Shown: positions 9,659 to 18,473, numbered from the stretch's first letter. The stretch is 64,000 bases of DNA from Limnohabitans planktonicus II-D5 (GCF_001270065.2 NZ_LFYT02000004.1:124001-188000); one strand, 5' to 3'. The notes: generated by a model from the sequence alone, not told the origin. Made by a program: numbers and translations.

Positions 9659-10939
9659 ATGAAAAACCAACGTCCAGCATTGAACCGCCGAAGCCTCGGC
9701 TTGTCCTTCATCGCCGCAGCGGCTTTGGCCAGCGCGGCTGGTGCATGGGCACAGGCCAAGCCCATTGTCATTGGATTGCCTATTGCGCAAAGCGGCCCTG
9801 CGGGTGTCGCCGACCACGCTGATTACCTCAATGGTGCCAAGCTCGCTGCCAAAGAAATCAACGCCGCTGGGGGCGTGAATGGGCGAAAAATTGAACTGAA
9901 GGTGTTTGACATTGACATCATGACACCCGAAGGCACGCAGGCCACGTTCCGCAAAATGGTCGATGCCAAGGTCCATGCGATCGCCTCGCCCTTTGTCCTG
10001 ATTCCAACGCCTGCCATGGAAGCGGTGGCGCGTTACAAGGCACCGTATTTGCACGGCAACACACAGGAAGCATCGCTCGATTTGGTCAAAGCCAACCCGA
10101 GCAAATTCAGTCACATTTTCCAGATTGACCCGCCTGAGACCTTCTACGGTGCGGGCTTTCCGGCCTTTTTGGAGCAACTGCAAGCCAGTGGTGCGTGGAA
10201 GCCGATCAACAACAAGGTCCACATCATCCGCGAGCAAATTGCTTACACCCAAACCATCTCCAAAGCGACTGAGGCTGCGCTCAAATCCAGCAAGTTTGAG
10301 TTGGCCAAAGTCACCGACATCCAGTTTCCCGTCCAAGACTGGGGTCCGGTGCTGCAAGACATCCGCAAAACCGGTGCAGGCGTGGTGATGGTCAACCATT
10401 GGGTGGCCGCAGAATTGGCCGCATTTGCCAAGCAGTTTGCTGCCAACCCTTTGCCCGGCGCCTTGGTTTATTTGCAATACGGCCCATCGCAGCCTGAATT
10501 CCTGAATTTGGCGGGCAAAGCTGCAGAGGGCTTTGTGTGGGGCACGGTGTATGGCGCTTACGCCGACAAGCAAGGCCAGGCCTTCCGAGATGCTTACCGA
10601 AAGGAATACTTGGCTTCAGGGGGGGTGATGGGCTTGGTCTACACCGGCGGTGGTTATGACACCGTCAAAATTTTGGCCCAGAACTGGAAAACAGCCGATC
10701 CGGAAAAATTTGACGAGGTCAATGCAGGTTTGCGCAAACTGAGCTACCGGGGTGTGAATGGCTTTTACAGCTTCAACAACCCCCAGCAAGCGCCCAAGCA
10801 CTACCCACTGGAAGTGAAAAACATTGAGCAAGGCATGGCCCACCTTTTTGTGCAGGTGCAAAACGGCCAACACCAAATCATTTCACCCAACGTCTTGAAA
10901 GAGGCCACGTTCAAGCCCGCACCCTGGATGGCCAAATAA
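9659..10939 (+). CDS. ABC transporter periplasmic binding protein, branched-chain amino acid/amide type
   Basis: A 426-residue type I periplasmic binding protein (LivK/AmiC-like). A signal peptide ends about residue 31 (SAAGAWAQA). The mature part opens with 'KPIVIGLPIAQSGPAGVADH', the usual first strand of this family, and has the 'INAAGGVNGRKIELKVFD' motif. The ATG at 9659 is chosen because it follows AGAGGAAG; the in-frame ATG at 9629 lacks a site. It heads an operon with two ATPases and two permeases that runs into the dimethylformamidase-like genes. By context it should capture an amide or amine-related substrate rather than leucine. Confidence 0.9.
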   Translation: MKNQRPALNRRSLGLSFIAAAALASAAGAWAQAKPIVIGLPIAQSGPAGVADHADYLNGAKLAAKEINAAGGVNGRKIELKVFDIDIMTPEGTQATFRKMVDAKVHAIASPFVLIPTPAMEAVARYKAPYLHGNTQEASLDLVKANPSKFSHIFQIDPPETFYGAGFPAFLEQLQASGAWKPINNKVHIIREQIAYTQTISKATEAALKSSKFELAKVTDIQFPVQDWGPVLQDIRKTGAGVVMVNHWVAAELAAFAKQFAANPLPGALVYLQYGPSQPEFLNLAGKAAEGFVWGTVYGAYADKQGQAFRDAYRKEYLASGGVMGLVYTGGGYDTVKILAQNWKTADPEKFDEVNAGLRKLSYRGVNGFYSFNNPQQAPKHYPLEVKNIEQGMAHLFVQVQNGQHQIISPNVLKEATFKPAPWMAK

Positions 10940-10956
10940 ACATCCAGACCGCGTGC

Positions 10957-10987
10957 CCACAAGCCGTCGTTTTGGCGCGGCTTGTGG
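10957..10987 (+). terminator. Intercistronic stem-loop after the binding-protein gene
   Basis: CCACAAGCCG (10957-10966) pairs perfectly with CGGCTTGTGG (10978-10987) around an 11-base loop. There is no long T run after it, so it more likely stabilises or attenuates the transcript than stops it. This would favour the binding protein over the ATPases and permeases. Confidence 0.6.
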
Positions 10988-11028
10988 TGTTGATTTGATT
11001 CATTCACCACCCCCGATTGGGATTGGCC

Positions 11029-11748
11029 ATGCTTTTTTCTTGTGACAACATCCACATGCACTTTGGTGCACGCCCGGTCTTGCAGGGCATTTCTTTGGGT
11101 GTCCACGCTGGTGAGGTGCTGGGGATCGTCGGCCCCAATGGCGCTGGCAAAACCACTTTGCTTGAGATTTTGTCGGGGCGCACAAAACCCACCCAGGGCC
11201 GCGTGCTCTTCGAAGGCCAAGATGTGACCGCCATGCCCTTGCACCAACGCGCCCGTTGTGGCCTGGCACGGACCTACCAGTCGCCAGTAGTGCCTGAGCA
11301 GTTGAGCGTTGACCAGGTGCTCAAGGCTGCACGTCAAGCCTTCACGCCTTACCTCACCTCGCACCATGCGCAATGGGCTTGCGACCAAGTGGGGCTCGCG
11401 GTCAACCCGGCGCAAATGGCAGGTTCACTTGAAACACTGAACCGCCGCAAGTTGCTGTTGGCGTGCTTGCTGATGCGCAAGCCCAAGGTCTTGTTGATGG
11501 ACGAACCTGCGGCCGGTTTGCTGGGCGCGGAGGTGGACGAGATAGACAGCATCTTGCGCTACTTGGCGCAGCAAATGGGCGTGGGCATCATTTTGGTTGA
11601 GCACCGTTTGGAGCTCATGACGGCCATCGCGCAAAGGGTGGTCGTGCTCGATGGCGGGGAGCTGATTGCCGAAGACAAACCTCACCGGGTGTTTGACCAC
11701 CCGAGGGTGAGGGCTGCATATTTTGAGACAGCGCAGGAGGCCGCATGA
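11029..11748 (+). CDS. ABC transporter ATP-binding protein (LivG type)
   Basis: A 239-residue ATPase. Walker A is GPNGAGKTT (about residues 36-44), Walker B is KVLLMDEPAAG and the switch His lies in 'IILVEHRLELM'. The usual LSGGQ signature is altered to ETLNRRKLLLACL, so the canonical Gly-Gly is missing, which is unusual but its position is right. The ATG at 11029 is preferred to an upstream in-frame TTG. It overlaps the next ATPase gene by 4 bp. It powers import through the LivH/LivM-like permeases from the cytoplasmic side. Confidence 0.88.
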   Translation: MLFSCDNIHMHFGARPVLQGISLGVHAGEVLGIVGPNGAGKTTLLEILSGRTKPTQGRVLFEGQDVTAMPLHQRARCGLARTYQSPVVPEQLSVDQVLKAARQAFTPYLTSHHAQWACDQVGLAVNPAQMAGSLETLNRRKLLLACLLMRKPKVLLMDEPAAGLLGAEVDEIDSILRYLAQQMGVGIILVEHRLELMTAIAQRVVVLDGGELIAEDKPHRVFDHPRVRAAYFETAQEAA

Positions 11749-12437
11749 CCGCTCCGAGTACCGAAGTCTTGAGGGTCACGCGCTTGTCTGCCGGGTATGG
11801 ACCGCTGACGGTTTTGCACGATTTGGATTTCACCGTCCATGCCGGAGAGCGCATTGGTTTGGTGGGGCTCAATGGCCACGGCAAGTCCACATTGTTCCGT
11901 GCCATCTCAGGCCTGACCGATTGGCAAAGGGGCTCGATCCAGTTGAGCGGCCATGAAATAGGCGGCACCCGCAGCCAAGGCGCTGGCCGCAACACCCACC
12001 GCATTGTGCGTTTGGGCCTGGCCCACATGCCGCAAGGCGATGCGATTTTTCCGGGGCTGAGTGTGGCCCAGCACCTCGATTGCGGGGCCTACACACGGCA
12101 GGCCTGGCGTGAGCGGATGCAAAGGCGCGATGCTGTTTTGAAAATTTTCCCGCCTTTGTCCAAGTTGTTGGACGCCCCTGTGGGCAAGCTATCCGGGGGC
12201 GAGCGTCGCATGGTGTCGCTGGCGCGTGGACTGATGGTCGATGCTGTGCTTTACCTGGTCGATGAGCCTTCTTTGGGCTTGGCTCCCAAAATCAGTCGGG
12301 GGGTGATGGACGCGTTGATGCGGGTGGATTTGCGGGGTGGTGCCATGGTCATTGCAGAACAAAACATGTCCTTGCTTGAAGGCCGTTGCAACCGGATCCT
12401 GGGCATGCACGCGGGCCAACTGAAAGGGAGTGCCTGA
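11745..12437 (+). CDS. ABC transporter ATP-binding protein (LivF type)
   Basis: A 230-residue ATPase with Walker A GLNGHGKST (about 42-50), signature LSGGERRMVSLARGL, Walker B AVLYLVDEPSLGLAP and switch His replaced by Gln in 'AMVIAEQNMSLLEG', which is normal for LivF (EQN). It starts at ATG 11745 overlapping the previous stop, and its own stop overlaps the next start by one base. LivF and LivG pair as the two nucleotide-binding subunits of the importer. Confidence 0.92.
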   Translation: MTAPSTEVLRVTRLSAGYGPLTVLHDLDFTVHAGERIGLVGLNGHGKSTLFRAISGLTDWQRGSIQLSGHEIGGTRSQGAGRNTHRIVRLGLAHMPQGDAIFPGLSVAQHLDCGAYTRQAWRERMQRRDAVLKIFPPLSKLLDAPVGKLSGGERRMVSLARGLMVDAVLYLVDEPSLGLAPKISRGVMDALMRVDLRGGAMVIAEQNMSLLEGRCNRILGMHAGQLKGSA

Positions 12438-13324
12438 TGGCTGATTTTGAGTTGTCGTTTGTGTTGCTGTCGGCGCTGACCCTGGCCTCCATTTATGGGT
12501 TGTTGGCGGTCGGCGTGTCCATCATTTGGTCGAGTCTGGGCATGCTCAACATGGCCCATGGCCTGACCTTCACCGTGGCCGGTTACGGCGCGGTGTTGGC
12601 CGCCACGCACCTGAGCGAGCATGGCGCAGTCGTCTTGCTGGCGGGCATGGGCAGTGGCATGTTGTGTGGCATGTTCATCAGTGCGGTGGCCTTTATTCCT
12701 TTGCATGACAAACCTAACTTTGTGGTGCGCAGTCTGATTGCCACATTGGCGCTCAGCCTCTTGGGCACTCAAGCCATGCTGTGGCTGTTTGGACCCAGCG
12801 CCAAAAGCCTGCCGCCTTTGTTTGGCAGCGAAGTGATCTCGGTTTTGGGCATGAAGCTGTTGCCCGACAAGTTGGGGGCCATTGTGGTGTCTTTGGTCTT
12901 GATGCTGGCCACTTTGGTGTGGATGAAGCGCAGCCGCACCGGCTTGGAGATCCGCGCCATGATGCAAAACCCTGAAGGTGCCTCTTTGGTGGGCATTGGT
13001 GTGCGCAGCACCGCCATGGCGGTGATGGCCGTGACCGGGGCCTTGGCAGGCCTGGCCGCCGTATTGCTGTCTCAAACTTATTTTGTCAGCCCGTTTTCGG
13101 GCACCACACCGCTGATCAAGGGTTTGATTGTGGCTTTGTGTGGTGGCCTGGGCAGCATCCCAGGGGCATTGCTGGCGGCCGCCTTGATGGGCACCCTGGA
13201 GGCCTTCACCGGTGCATTGCTGGGGGGGCAGTATGTGCTCATGACCCAATTTATGTTCGTGATTGCAGTCCTCATCGTCAGGCCGCGGGGCATTGCAGGC
13301 ATGTTGGACCAAACGCGTGAATGA
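12437..13324 (+). CDS. Branched-chain-type ABC transporter permease (LivH type)
   Basis: A 295-residue membrane protein with about eight helices. It has the family features 'LLAVGVSIIWSSLGMLNMAHG' (quoted in part) near the N-terminus, RTGLEIRAMMQNPEGASLVGI in the cytoplasmic loop that contacts the ATPase (short form: RTGLEIRAMMQNPEGA), and 'LIVALCGGLGSIPGALL'. The ATG at 12437 follows GGGAGTGCCT and shares one base with the livF stop. It forms the transmembrane channel with the LivM-like half. Confidence 0.92.
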   Translation: MADFELSFVLLSALTLASIYGLLAVGVSIIWSSLGMLNMAHGLTFTVAGYGAVLAATHLSEHGAVVLLAGMGSGMLCGMFISAVAFIPLHDKPNFVVRSLIATLALSLLGTQAMLWLFGPSAKSLPPLFGSEVISVLGMKLLPDKLGAIVVSLVLMLATLVWMKRSRTGLEIRAMMQNPEGASLVGIGVRSTAMAVMAVTGALAGLAAVLLSQTYFVSPFSGTTPLIKGLIVALCGGLGSIPGALLAAALMGTLEAFTGALLGGQYVLMTQFMFVIAVLIVRPRGIAGMLDQTRE

Positions 13325-14883
13325 CCGATATGGAGTCCACAGTGAATCAATCAAAATCTCCACCCGTGATGTATTTGGTGGGCCGCCGTCGGTGGTGGCC
13401 TGTGCTGGGGGGGCATGGTGCCAAAGTCTGGTCACGCCTGCGTTACCCCTTTACCCGGCGCACGGTGTTGCAGCTCGAAGGTGTGTACAACCCCAAAACC
13501 TTGGCGCGTGAAAAAAAATTCGTCCACAAAGAACCCATTTGGTGGGCTTTGGGTTTGTTGGCTTTGGCCATCATCCCGCCGCTGGCGGGCATAGGGCTGG
13601 ACAGCAACAGCTTGCTGTCGGCGGCAGCGATTTTTTTGTTGTATGCCGCCATCAACATCGTGTGGACCTTGATCATCGGCACGGCGGGCATCTTCTCCTT
13701 GGCCACCTTGGCCGTGGTCGGGTCTGCGGCCTACGCCGGGGCCTGGTTGTCCATCACCTTCGGTTTGCCCTGGTGGGGCATGATTGGCGTAGGGGGTGTG
13801 GTGGGCTTGCTGGCCGGCGTGGTCATTGCCATCCCCGCCACCCGCCTGGAAGGCTTTTACTACGCCTTGCTCACCTTGGGGCTGGTGGAGTTGTGCCGGG
13901 TCTCGGTGGTGCAATCCAAAGCCCTGGGTTCAGCCACTGGGGGCTTGTACGGTGCCGACTCTTATGTGCCCGACAGCTTCAGTGAAATGGGCGAATTGAT
14001 GCTCAATTACTACGCTTGCTTTGCGGTGATGCTGCTGGCCTTGTTGTTGTATCGGGTCGTCAATGGCCAACGCCTGGGGCGCTTGCTGCGTGCCGCGCCC
14101 GAGAAGCAAGAGGCCTTTGCCCAGGCCATTGGCATTGACTTTTTGCGCGCGCGCATTGAGGTGTTTTTGATCTCGTCGACCGCGTTGGGCTTGATTGGCG
14201 GTTTTTACGCCAGCCATTTCAAAGGGGCGTCGCCTTCTTTGTTTGGCATGGACAACCTCTTGCTGCTCTTGGCCATGATCGTGATCGGAGGCTTGGGCAC
14301 TGCCCAAGGGGCTGTGGTGGGCACTTTGCTGGTGGTGGGCATTGACAAACTTTTTGTGGATCTGGGGCCCATGCGCCTGGCCTTGATTGGCCTGTTGATG
14401 CTGAGCACAGTGTTGTTCACACGCAATGGCCTGTTTGGCATGAAAGCCCAATTTGAAGCCTGGCGCGACCGCATTCGCAGCCAGGCCCGTGCCAGCCGTT
14501 CTGAACATGGAGGAGAAGTGATGCCTGAAGAAGCCGTGGACATTCTTGACAAAAACGACATCGCCCATCGGCGCTTTGACAAGCGCACTCGCGATGCCCT
14601 CAAACCCTTGGTGACGCCTGAGGTTTTGGAAGAGCACCGCTTGTGCCCCCGGGGCCAACACAGCGACGCTCTGATGCGCTTGCTCAACTACTTCCGGGTG
14701 GCCGGTTTGGAAGACAAGTACGCGCTGTTGGCCGAGGTGCCTTTTCAACGCTACAAGATCATTGCCATCTCGGGTGTGCGGGGCGTGCCGCCCCGCATGG
14801 TGGATGACAAAACCTATGGCAGCGTTGACGAGGCCTACCACGCGGTCTTTCTCAAACGTTGTCAAGACCTGCTTGAATCCTGA
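13321..14883 (+). CDS. LivM-type permease with in-frame C-terminal dimethylformamidase small-subunit domain
   Basis: A 520-residue open frame. Residues 1-70 are an unusual cytoplasmic N-terminus; about 71-385 are the LivM permease with 'IFSLATLAVVGSAAYAGAWL' and the ATPase-contact loop 'RLLRAAPEKQEAFAQAIGID'. From residue 401 the chain continues without a stop into about 120 residues resembling the small (alpha) subunit of N,N-dimethylformamidase: 'TPEVLEEHRLCPRG', 'LNYFRVAGLEDKY', 'YKIIAISGVRG', 'DEAYHAVFLKRCQDLL'. A strong internal ribosome site precedes Met401, so both a fusion and a separate small subunit may be made. It overlaps livH by 4 bp (ATGA). Either a real fusion or loss of the livM stop would explain it. 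Confidence 0.85.
   Translation: MTDMESTVNQSKSPPVMYLVGRRRWWPVLGGHGAKVWSRLRYPFTRRTVLQLEGVYNPKTLAREKKFVHKEPIWWALGLLALAIIPPLAGIGLDSNSLLSAAAIFLLYAAINIVWTLIIGTAGIFSLATLAVVGSAAYAGAWLSITFGLPWWGMIGVGGVVGLLAGVVIAIPATRLEGFYYALLTLGLVELCRVSVVQSKALGSATGGLYGADSYVPDSFSEMGELMLNYYACFAVMLLALLLYRVVNGQRLGRLLRAAPEKQEAFAQAIGIDFLRARIEVFLISSTALGLIGGFYASHFKGASPSLFGMDNLLLLLAMIVIGGLGTAQGAVVGTLLVVGIDKLFVDLGPMRLALIGLLMLSTVLFTRNGLFGMKAQFEAWRDRIRSQARASRSEHGGEVMPEEAVDILDKNDIAHRRFDKRTRDALKPLVTPEVLEEHRLCPRGQHSDALMRLLNYFRVAGLEDKYALLAEVPFQRYKIIAISGVRGVPPRMVDDKTYGSVDEAYHAVFLKRCQDLLES
14521..14883 (+). CDS. dmfA1: N,N-dimethylformamidase small subunit, internal start within the livM frame
   Basis: Starting at ATG 14521 (MPEEAVDILDKNDIAHRRFD) this gives a 120-residue protein, close to the size of the dimethylformamidase alpha subunit. 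GGAGGAG stands 6 bases before this ATG, a near-ideal ribosome binding site in the middle of the livM frame. The motifs EEHRLCPRG, NYFR, YKIIAI and EAYHAVFLKR match my memory of the Paracoccus small subunit. It lies 22 bp before the large-subunit gene, the normal dmfA1-dmfA2 order. The small subunit packs on the large one and is needed for the active complex. Whether it is made separately, as a fusion, or both is open. Confidence 0.65.
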   Translation: MPEEAVDILDKNDIAHRRFDKRTRDALKPLVTPEVLEEHRLCPRGQHSDALMRLLNYFRVAGLEDKYALLAEVPFQRYKIIAISGVRGVPPRMVDDKTYGSVDEAYHAVFLKRCQDLLES

Positions 14884-14905
14884 TCCTTTTTTCGAAAGCA
14901 TTTCC

Positions 14906-17239
14906 ATGGCGCAAATTCGCATCCACGGTTACACCGACCAACTCTCTGTCAAAGCAGGCCACAGCGTCACAGCACACATCAGCGCCGAAGGCGTGAACCA
15001 GGTTCAAGCCCAGTTGGTCAAACTCATCCACGGTGATGAAAACCCTGAAGGCCCGGGCTTCATCGAGCAAGAAATCGATTCACCCATCAACCAGGCCTGG
15101 CCCGTGACGCGCCAGTACATTCAGGCGGGCAATTTTTTGCGTGTCGATGACCCGCAGGGCCGACTGAACTCAACGGGCGCCATGACCTTGCACGCCTTCG
15201 TCTATGCCACCATTCCCCAAGTGGGGCGTCAGGTGATCTTGGGCAATTGGGACATTGACCGCCAATCGGGTTTTGCTTTGGGCATCAACACCCAAGGGCT
15301 GCTGGAGTTTTGGCTGGGCGATGGCGCGCAAGTCGATGCGGTGGTGGCTGAGGTGCCCTTGATGGCCAAAATTTGGTATTTTGTGGCCGCCACTTACGAC
15401 CCCGCCAGTGGACTGGCGACGGTGCACCAAGAAGCCGTGCTCAACCGTTACAACTCGCTGTTGTCCAAAATTGTGCCGCTGGACTACCGCTCACACGTGC
15501 AAACGCGCATGCGGGTCAAACCCGCGGTCGGCACCTCATTTCTGATTGCAGGCGCACACGACCGCAACCCCAGCCGCGGCGATTTTGTCGCCCAGTGTTT
15601 CAACGGCAAGATCGACCGTCCCGGCATCATGAAAGGGGTGGCCGATGAAGCTGTCATGGCCCAATTGCGCAGCGGTCAAGCCTCGCACCACGATCTGACT
15701 TTGGCCTACTGGGACACCAGTGCCGGCTATACCGACCATGGCATAGGTGACACCGTCTATGACCAAGGCCCCTATTTGCTGCACGCGCAAGGGGTCAATT
15801 GCCCTGTGCGGGGGCAAACCGGTTGGAACTGGAACGGCCGCAATGACTGCTACCGCTTGGCTTTCCATGAATATGGCGGCGTCGAGTTTCACGACGACGC
15901 CATGACCGACTGCCAATGGGCCCCGACCCTGACCCTGGATGTGCCGGTCGATCTGAAAAGCGGTGTCTATGCCATCCGCTTGCGCCCCACGGCACAAGAC
16001 AATCACCCCGAGGCGGGTGCCATGGCCGAGGAGTACTTGCCGATTTTTGTCCGGGCGGCCCAGCCCAAAGCCGCATTGGCCATGTTGATGCCCACGGCCA
16101 GTTACATGGCTTATGCCAATGCGCAGCTGACTTTCGAAATCCCGGTGGCGCAGTCCATCACTGCCTGTGTGCCGATTTTTCAAGCCATCGACATTGACTA
16201 TTACAAAAACGGACTCCAATTTGGCCTGTCCACTTACGACGCTCACCGCAGCGGTCATGGTGTTTGCTACACCTCGCGCCGGCGCCCCATCATCAACATG
16301 CGACCCAAGTGCCGCATGCCCGGCGTGGCTTGGCCTTGGCAGTTTCCGGCAGATTTGTCGGTCATTGCCTGGCTGGAAAAAATGGGCTATGACTACGAAG
16401 TGGTGACCGACGAGGACCTGCACCATGAAGGTGCCGATGCGCTCAAGCCCTACAAAGCCGTGATCAACGGCACCCACGCCGAGTATTACTCCGAGCCCAT
16501 GTTGGACGCGACAGAAGACTACTTGGCCGAAGGTGGTCGCATCCTGTATTTGTCGGGCAATGGCTACTACTGGGTGGTGGGCTTCAAGCCGGACATGCCT
16601 TGGGTGATGGAGGTGCGCAAACTCGAAGCCGGTTCGCGCGCTTGGCAGGCCAGACCGGGCGAGCACTACCTGGCCACAACCGGTGAGCGCAGCGGTTTGT
16701 GGCGACACCGAAACCGTGCACCCCAAAAACTGGTGGGCACGGGTTTCGCTTCCGAGGGCATGGACGAGTCGGTGCCGTTTCGCCGCATGCCAGACAGTTA
16801 CCACAAGAGCGTGTCCTGGATTTTTGAGGGCGTCACCGAGGAGGTGTTTGGTGACTTTGGCTTGGCAGGCCATGGTGCGGCCGGGGTTGAAATCGACCGG
16901 TACGACTTGACCTTGGGCACGCCCCCTCACGCCCGCATCTTGGCCACCAGCGAAGGGTTTTCAGACAACTACCCGTTGGTGCAAGAAGAGATCATGTACA
17001 ACCATCCGGGCATGGGCGGGACGCAAAACCCAAGTGTGCGCAGTGACATCGTGTATTTCACCACCCCGAACAACGGGGCCGTGTTTTCACCCAGTTCCAT
17101 CGCTTGGGGGCAGGCGCTGCCGTGTCGCGATTTTGACAACCCGGTGTCCACCATCATGAAAAACGTGGTGGATGCTTTTATCCAAGAAGGTGAGCTGCCG
17201 GGAATGGCCTTTTGCGCCGAAGAAAAGCAATGGCGTTGA
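14906..17239 (+). CDS. dmfA2: N,N-dimethylformamidase large subunit-like amidohydrolase
   Basis: A 777-residue protein (known large subunits are about 760). Residues 80-245 form a LamG-like lectin-fold domain ('GAMTLHAFVYATIP', 'FNGKIDRPGIM'), and about 385-760 the catalytic amidotransferase-like domain. Dimethylformamidase hydrolyses N,N-dimethylformamide to formate and dimethylamine with a mononuclear iron held by two Tyr and one Glu. Candidates here are Tyr400 in MPTASYMAYAN, Tyr444 in LSTYDAH and Glu526 in NGTHAEYYSE; their spacing agrees with the ligands I recall for the Paracoccus enzyme (399, 440, 521). The ATG at 14906 is used. Import genes upstream and a LuxR regulator downstream support an amide-degrading role; the natural amide may differ from DMF. 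Confidence 0.85.
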   Translation: MAQIRIHGYTDQLSVKAGHSVTAHISAEGVNQVQAQLVKLIHGDENPEGPGFIEQEIDSPINQAWPVTRQYIQAGNFLRVDDPQGRLNSTGAMTLHAFVYATIPQVGRQVILGNWDIDRQSGFALGINTQGLLEFWLGDGAQVDAVVAEVPLMAKIWYFVAATYDPASGLATVHQEAVLNRYNSLLSKIVPLDYRSHVQTRMRVKPAVGTSFLIAGAHDRNPSRGDFVAQCFNGKIDRPGIMKGVADEAVMAQLRSGQASHHDLTLAYWDTSAGYTDHGIGDTVYDQGPYLLHAQGVNCPVRGQTGWNWNGRNDCYRLAFHEYGGVEFHDDAMTDCQWAPTLTLDVPVDLKSGVYAIRLRPTAQDNHPEAGAMAEEYLPIFVRAAQPKAALAMLMPTASYMAYANAQLTFEIPVAQSITACVPIFQAIDIDYYKNGLQFGLSTYDAHRSGHGVCYTSRRRPIINMRPKCRMPGVAWPWQFPADLSVIAWLEKMGYDYEVVTDEDLHHEGADALKPYKAVINGTHAEYYSEPMLDATEDYLAEGGRILYLSGNGYYWVVGFKPDMPWVMEVRKLEAGSRAWQARPGEHYLATTGERSGLWRHRNRAPQKLVGTGFASEGMDESVPFRRMPDSYHKSVSWIFEGVTEEVFGDFGLAGHGAAGVEIDRYDLTLGTPPHARILATSEGFSDNYPLVQEEIMYNHPGMGGTQNPSVRSDIVYFTTPNNGAVFSPSSIAWGQALPCRDFDNPVSTIMKNVVDAFIQEGELPGMAFCAEEKQWR

Positions 17240-17344
17240 CGTGGCCTTGGGGCCATCGAACACCTGTGATTCGGAACTTCCCTGATAGACGAGAGGGCTT
17301 AAACCTTGTTCAATGAAGCGATTCGCACCTCCAATCGCTTGCCG

Positions 17345-18391
17345 ATGAACACAGAAACCTTTGGGCAAACGCTGTTTGATTTGTACCAACTCTCTCGACA
17401 CTCACCCATGCCAGACTTCCAACGTCTGGCTTTGGACACCATCAGCAACCGTTTTGACTTTGACTCCGCCTGGTGGGGCATGGCCTCTCAACCCCCGCAA
17501 GGCGAGATGGAAATCCACGTGTCCTTGCCCTACCGATTGCCCAGCTTCTACCCGGGACTGTGGGATGAGATCAAGCAAGAAGACACCATTGTCTCGGCCG
17601 TCATGGAAAAGCCCGGTGTTTGCGTGAACTTTGGGCGCAAGTCGCTCAACGCCTCCCCCGGCTTGGCCTCCTTGATGGCCCGCTTTGGCATCACCAGTTG
17701 CTTGTGCGTGGTCACCTTGTTGCCCGAACTCAACCTCATGGCGTTTTTGTCCCTGTACCGGGTGGAGGGTAAACCGGCCTTTTCTGAGACTGAGCGTCGT
17801 TACACCCAATTGCTCATGCCGCATTTGACGGCCGCCTTGTCGTCCAATTGGCTGCTCCATTTAGAACGTGTGCGGGCCAACAACGCGACAGGCAGCGCTT
17901 CCCTGGGGGTGGTCGACAGCCGCGGCATGTTGTATGTGGCCGACCAAAACCTCATATCGATGATGCGTGTCGAATGGCCCCAATGGCAGGGCCCTCTGTT
18001 GCCCGATGCCATGGTCAAGCAGCTTCGCGCTGGAGCGCCTTACCGGGGCAAGCGCCTGAGTATGCGCACGCACCCTGTGGGTGATTTGTGGCTGATCGAC
18101 CTGCGCTTGGTCACCGTTGGTGGCCACCTGTCGCCCCGTGAATTGGAAATCGCCCAGATGTTTTCCACAGGCGCGAGTTACAAAGAAATCGCGCGTGATT
18201 TGGGCATTGCCCCCACCACAGCCCGCCACCATTTGCGAGAGATTTACCGAAAGCTCGGTGTGTCTGACAAAGCGGCATTGGCGCACAGGTTATTGGCTCA
18301 AAACGACTCCGAAATCGTTCTGGACGGGCACAGCCATTTTGAAGAGTTACCGGGCGCATCGTCGGCCTTTGGTGATGTCAAGCCGGTCTGA
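17345..18391 (+). CDS. LuxR-family transcriptional regulator
   Basis: A 348-residue regulator. Residues 1-260 have no recognised domain but look like a sensor. The C-terminal LuxR helix-turn-helix covers about 265-325: 'HLSPRELEIAQMFSTGASYK', 'EIARDLGIAPTTARHHLREI', 'YRKLGVSDKAALAHRLL'. Paracoccus dmf genes are controlled by a LuxR-type protein, DmfR, which supports a matching job here. It lies 105 bp after the large subunit gene and is followed by a terminator. ATG 17345 is preferred to an in-frame TTG at 17306. Confidence 0.88.
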   Translation: MNTETFGQTLFDLYQLSRHSPMPDFQRLALDTISNRFDFDSAWWGMASQPPQGEMEIHVSLPYRLPSFYPGLWDEIKQEDTIVSAVMEKPGVCVNFGRKSLNASPGLASLMARFGITSCLCVVTLLPELNLMAFLSLYRVEGKPAFSETERRYTQLLMPHLTAALSSNWLLHLERVRANNATGSASLGVVDSRGMLYVADQNLISMMRVEWPQWQGPLLPDAMVKQLRAGAPYRGKRLSMRTHPVGDLWLIDLRLVTVGGHLSPRELEIAQMFSTGASYKEIARDLGIAPTTARHHLREIYRKLGVSDKAALAHRLLAQNDSEIVLDGHSHFEELPGASSAFGDVKPV

Positions 18392-18448
18392 GGATCTGCC
18401 CATGGTGGACAGGCGCATCAGGCCCAGTTTTTCCCCTCAAAACAACCC

Positions 18449-18473
18449 AGCCCGTTTGCATGCGGGCTTTTTT
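18449..18473 (+). terminator. Rho-independent terminator after the LuxR gene
   Basis: AGCCCG (18449-18454) pairs with CGGGCT (18463-18468), followed by six T in all. It lies about 60 bases after the LuxR stop and separates the importer/amidase block from the P450 block. Confidence 0.75.

Noticed and set aside
9327-9662. A 111-codon open frame on the plus strand before the binding-protein gene
   Set aside because: It has no ribosome site and lies opposite the better supported broken frame; its end runs into the true start region of the next gene.
12251-13435. A long open frame on the minus strand opposite livH (394 codons)
   Set aside because: It is Gln/His-rich and mirrors the livH codon pattern; such antisense frames are usual in high-GC DNA.
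15536-16930. A long antisense frame opposite the DMFase large subunit (464 codons)
   Set aside because: No recognisable motif or ribosome site; the plus strand gene is clear.
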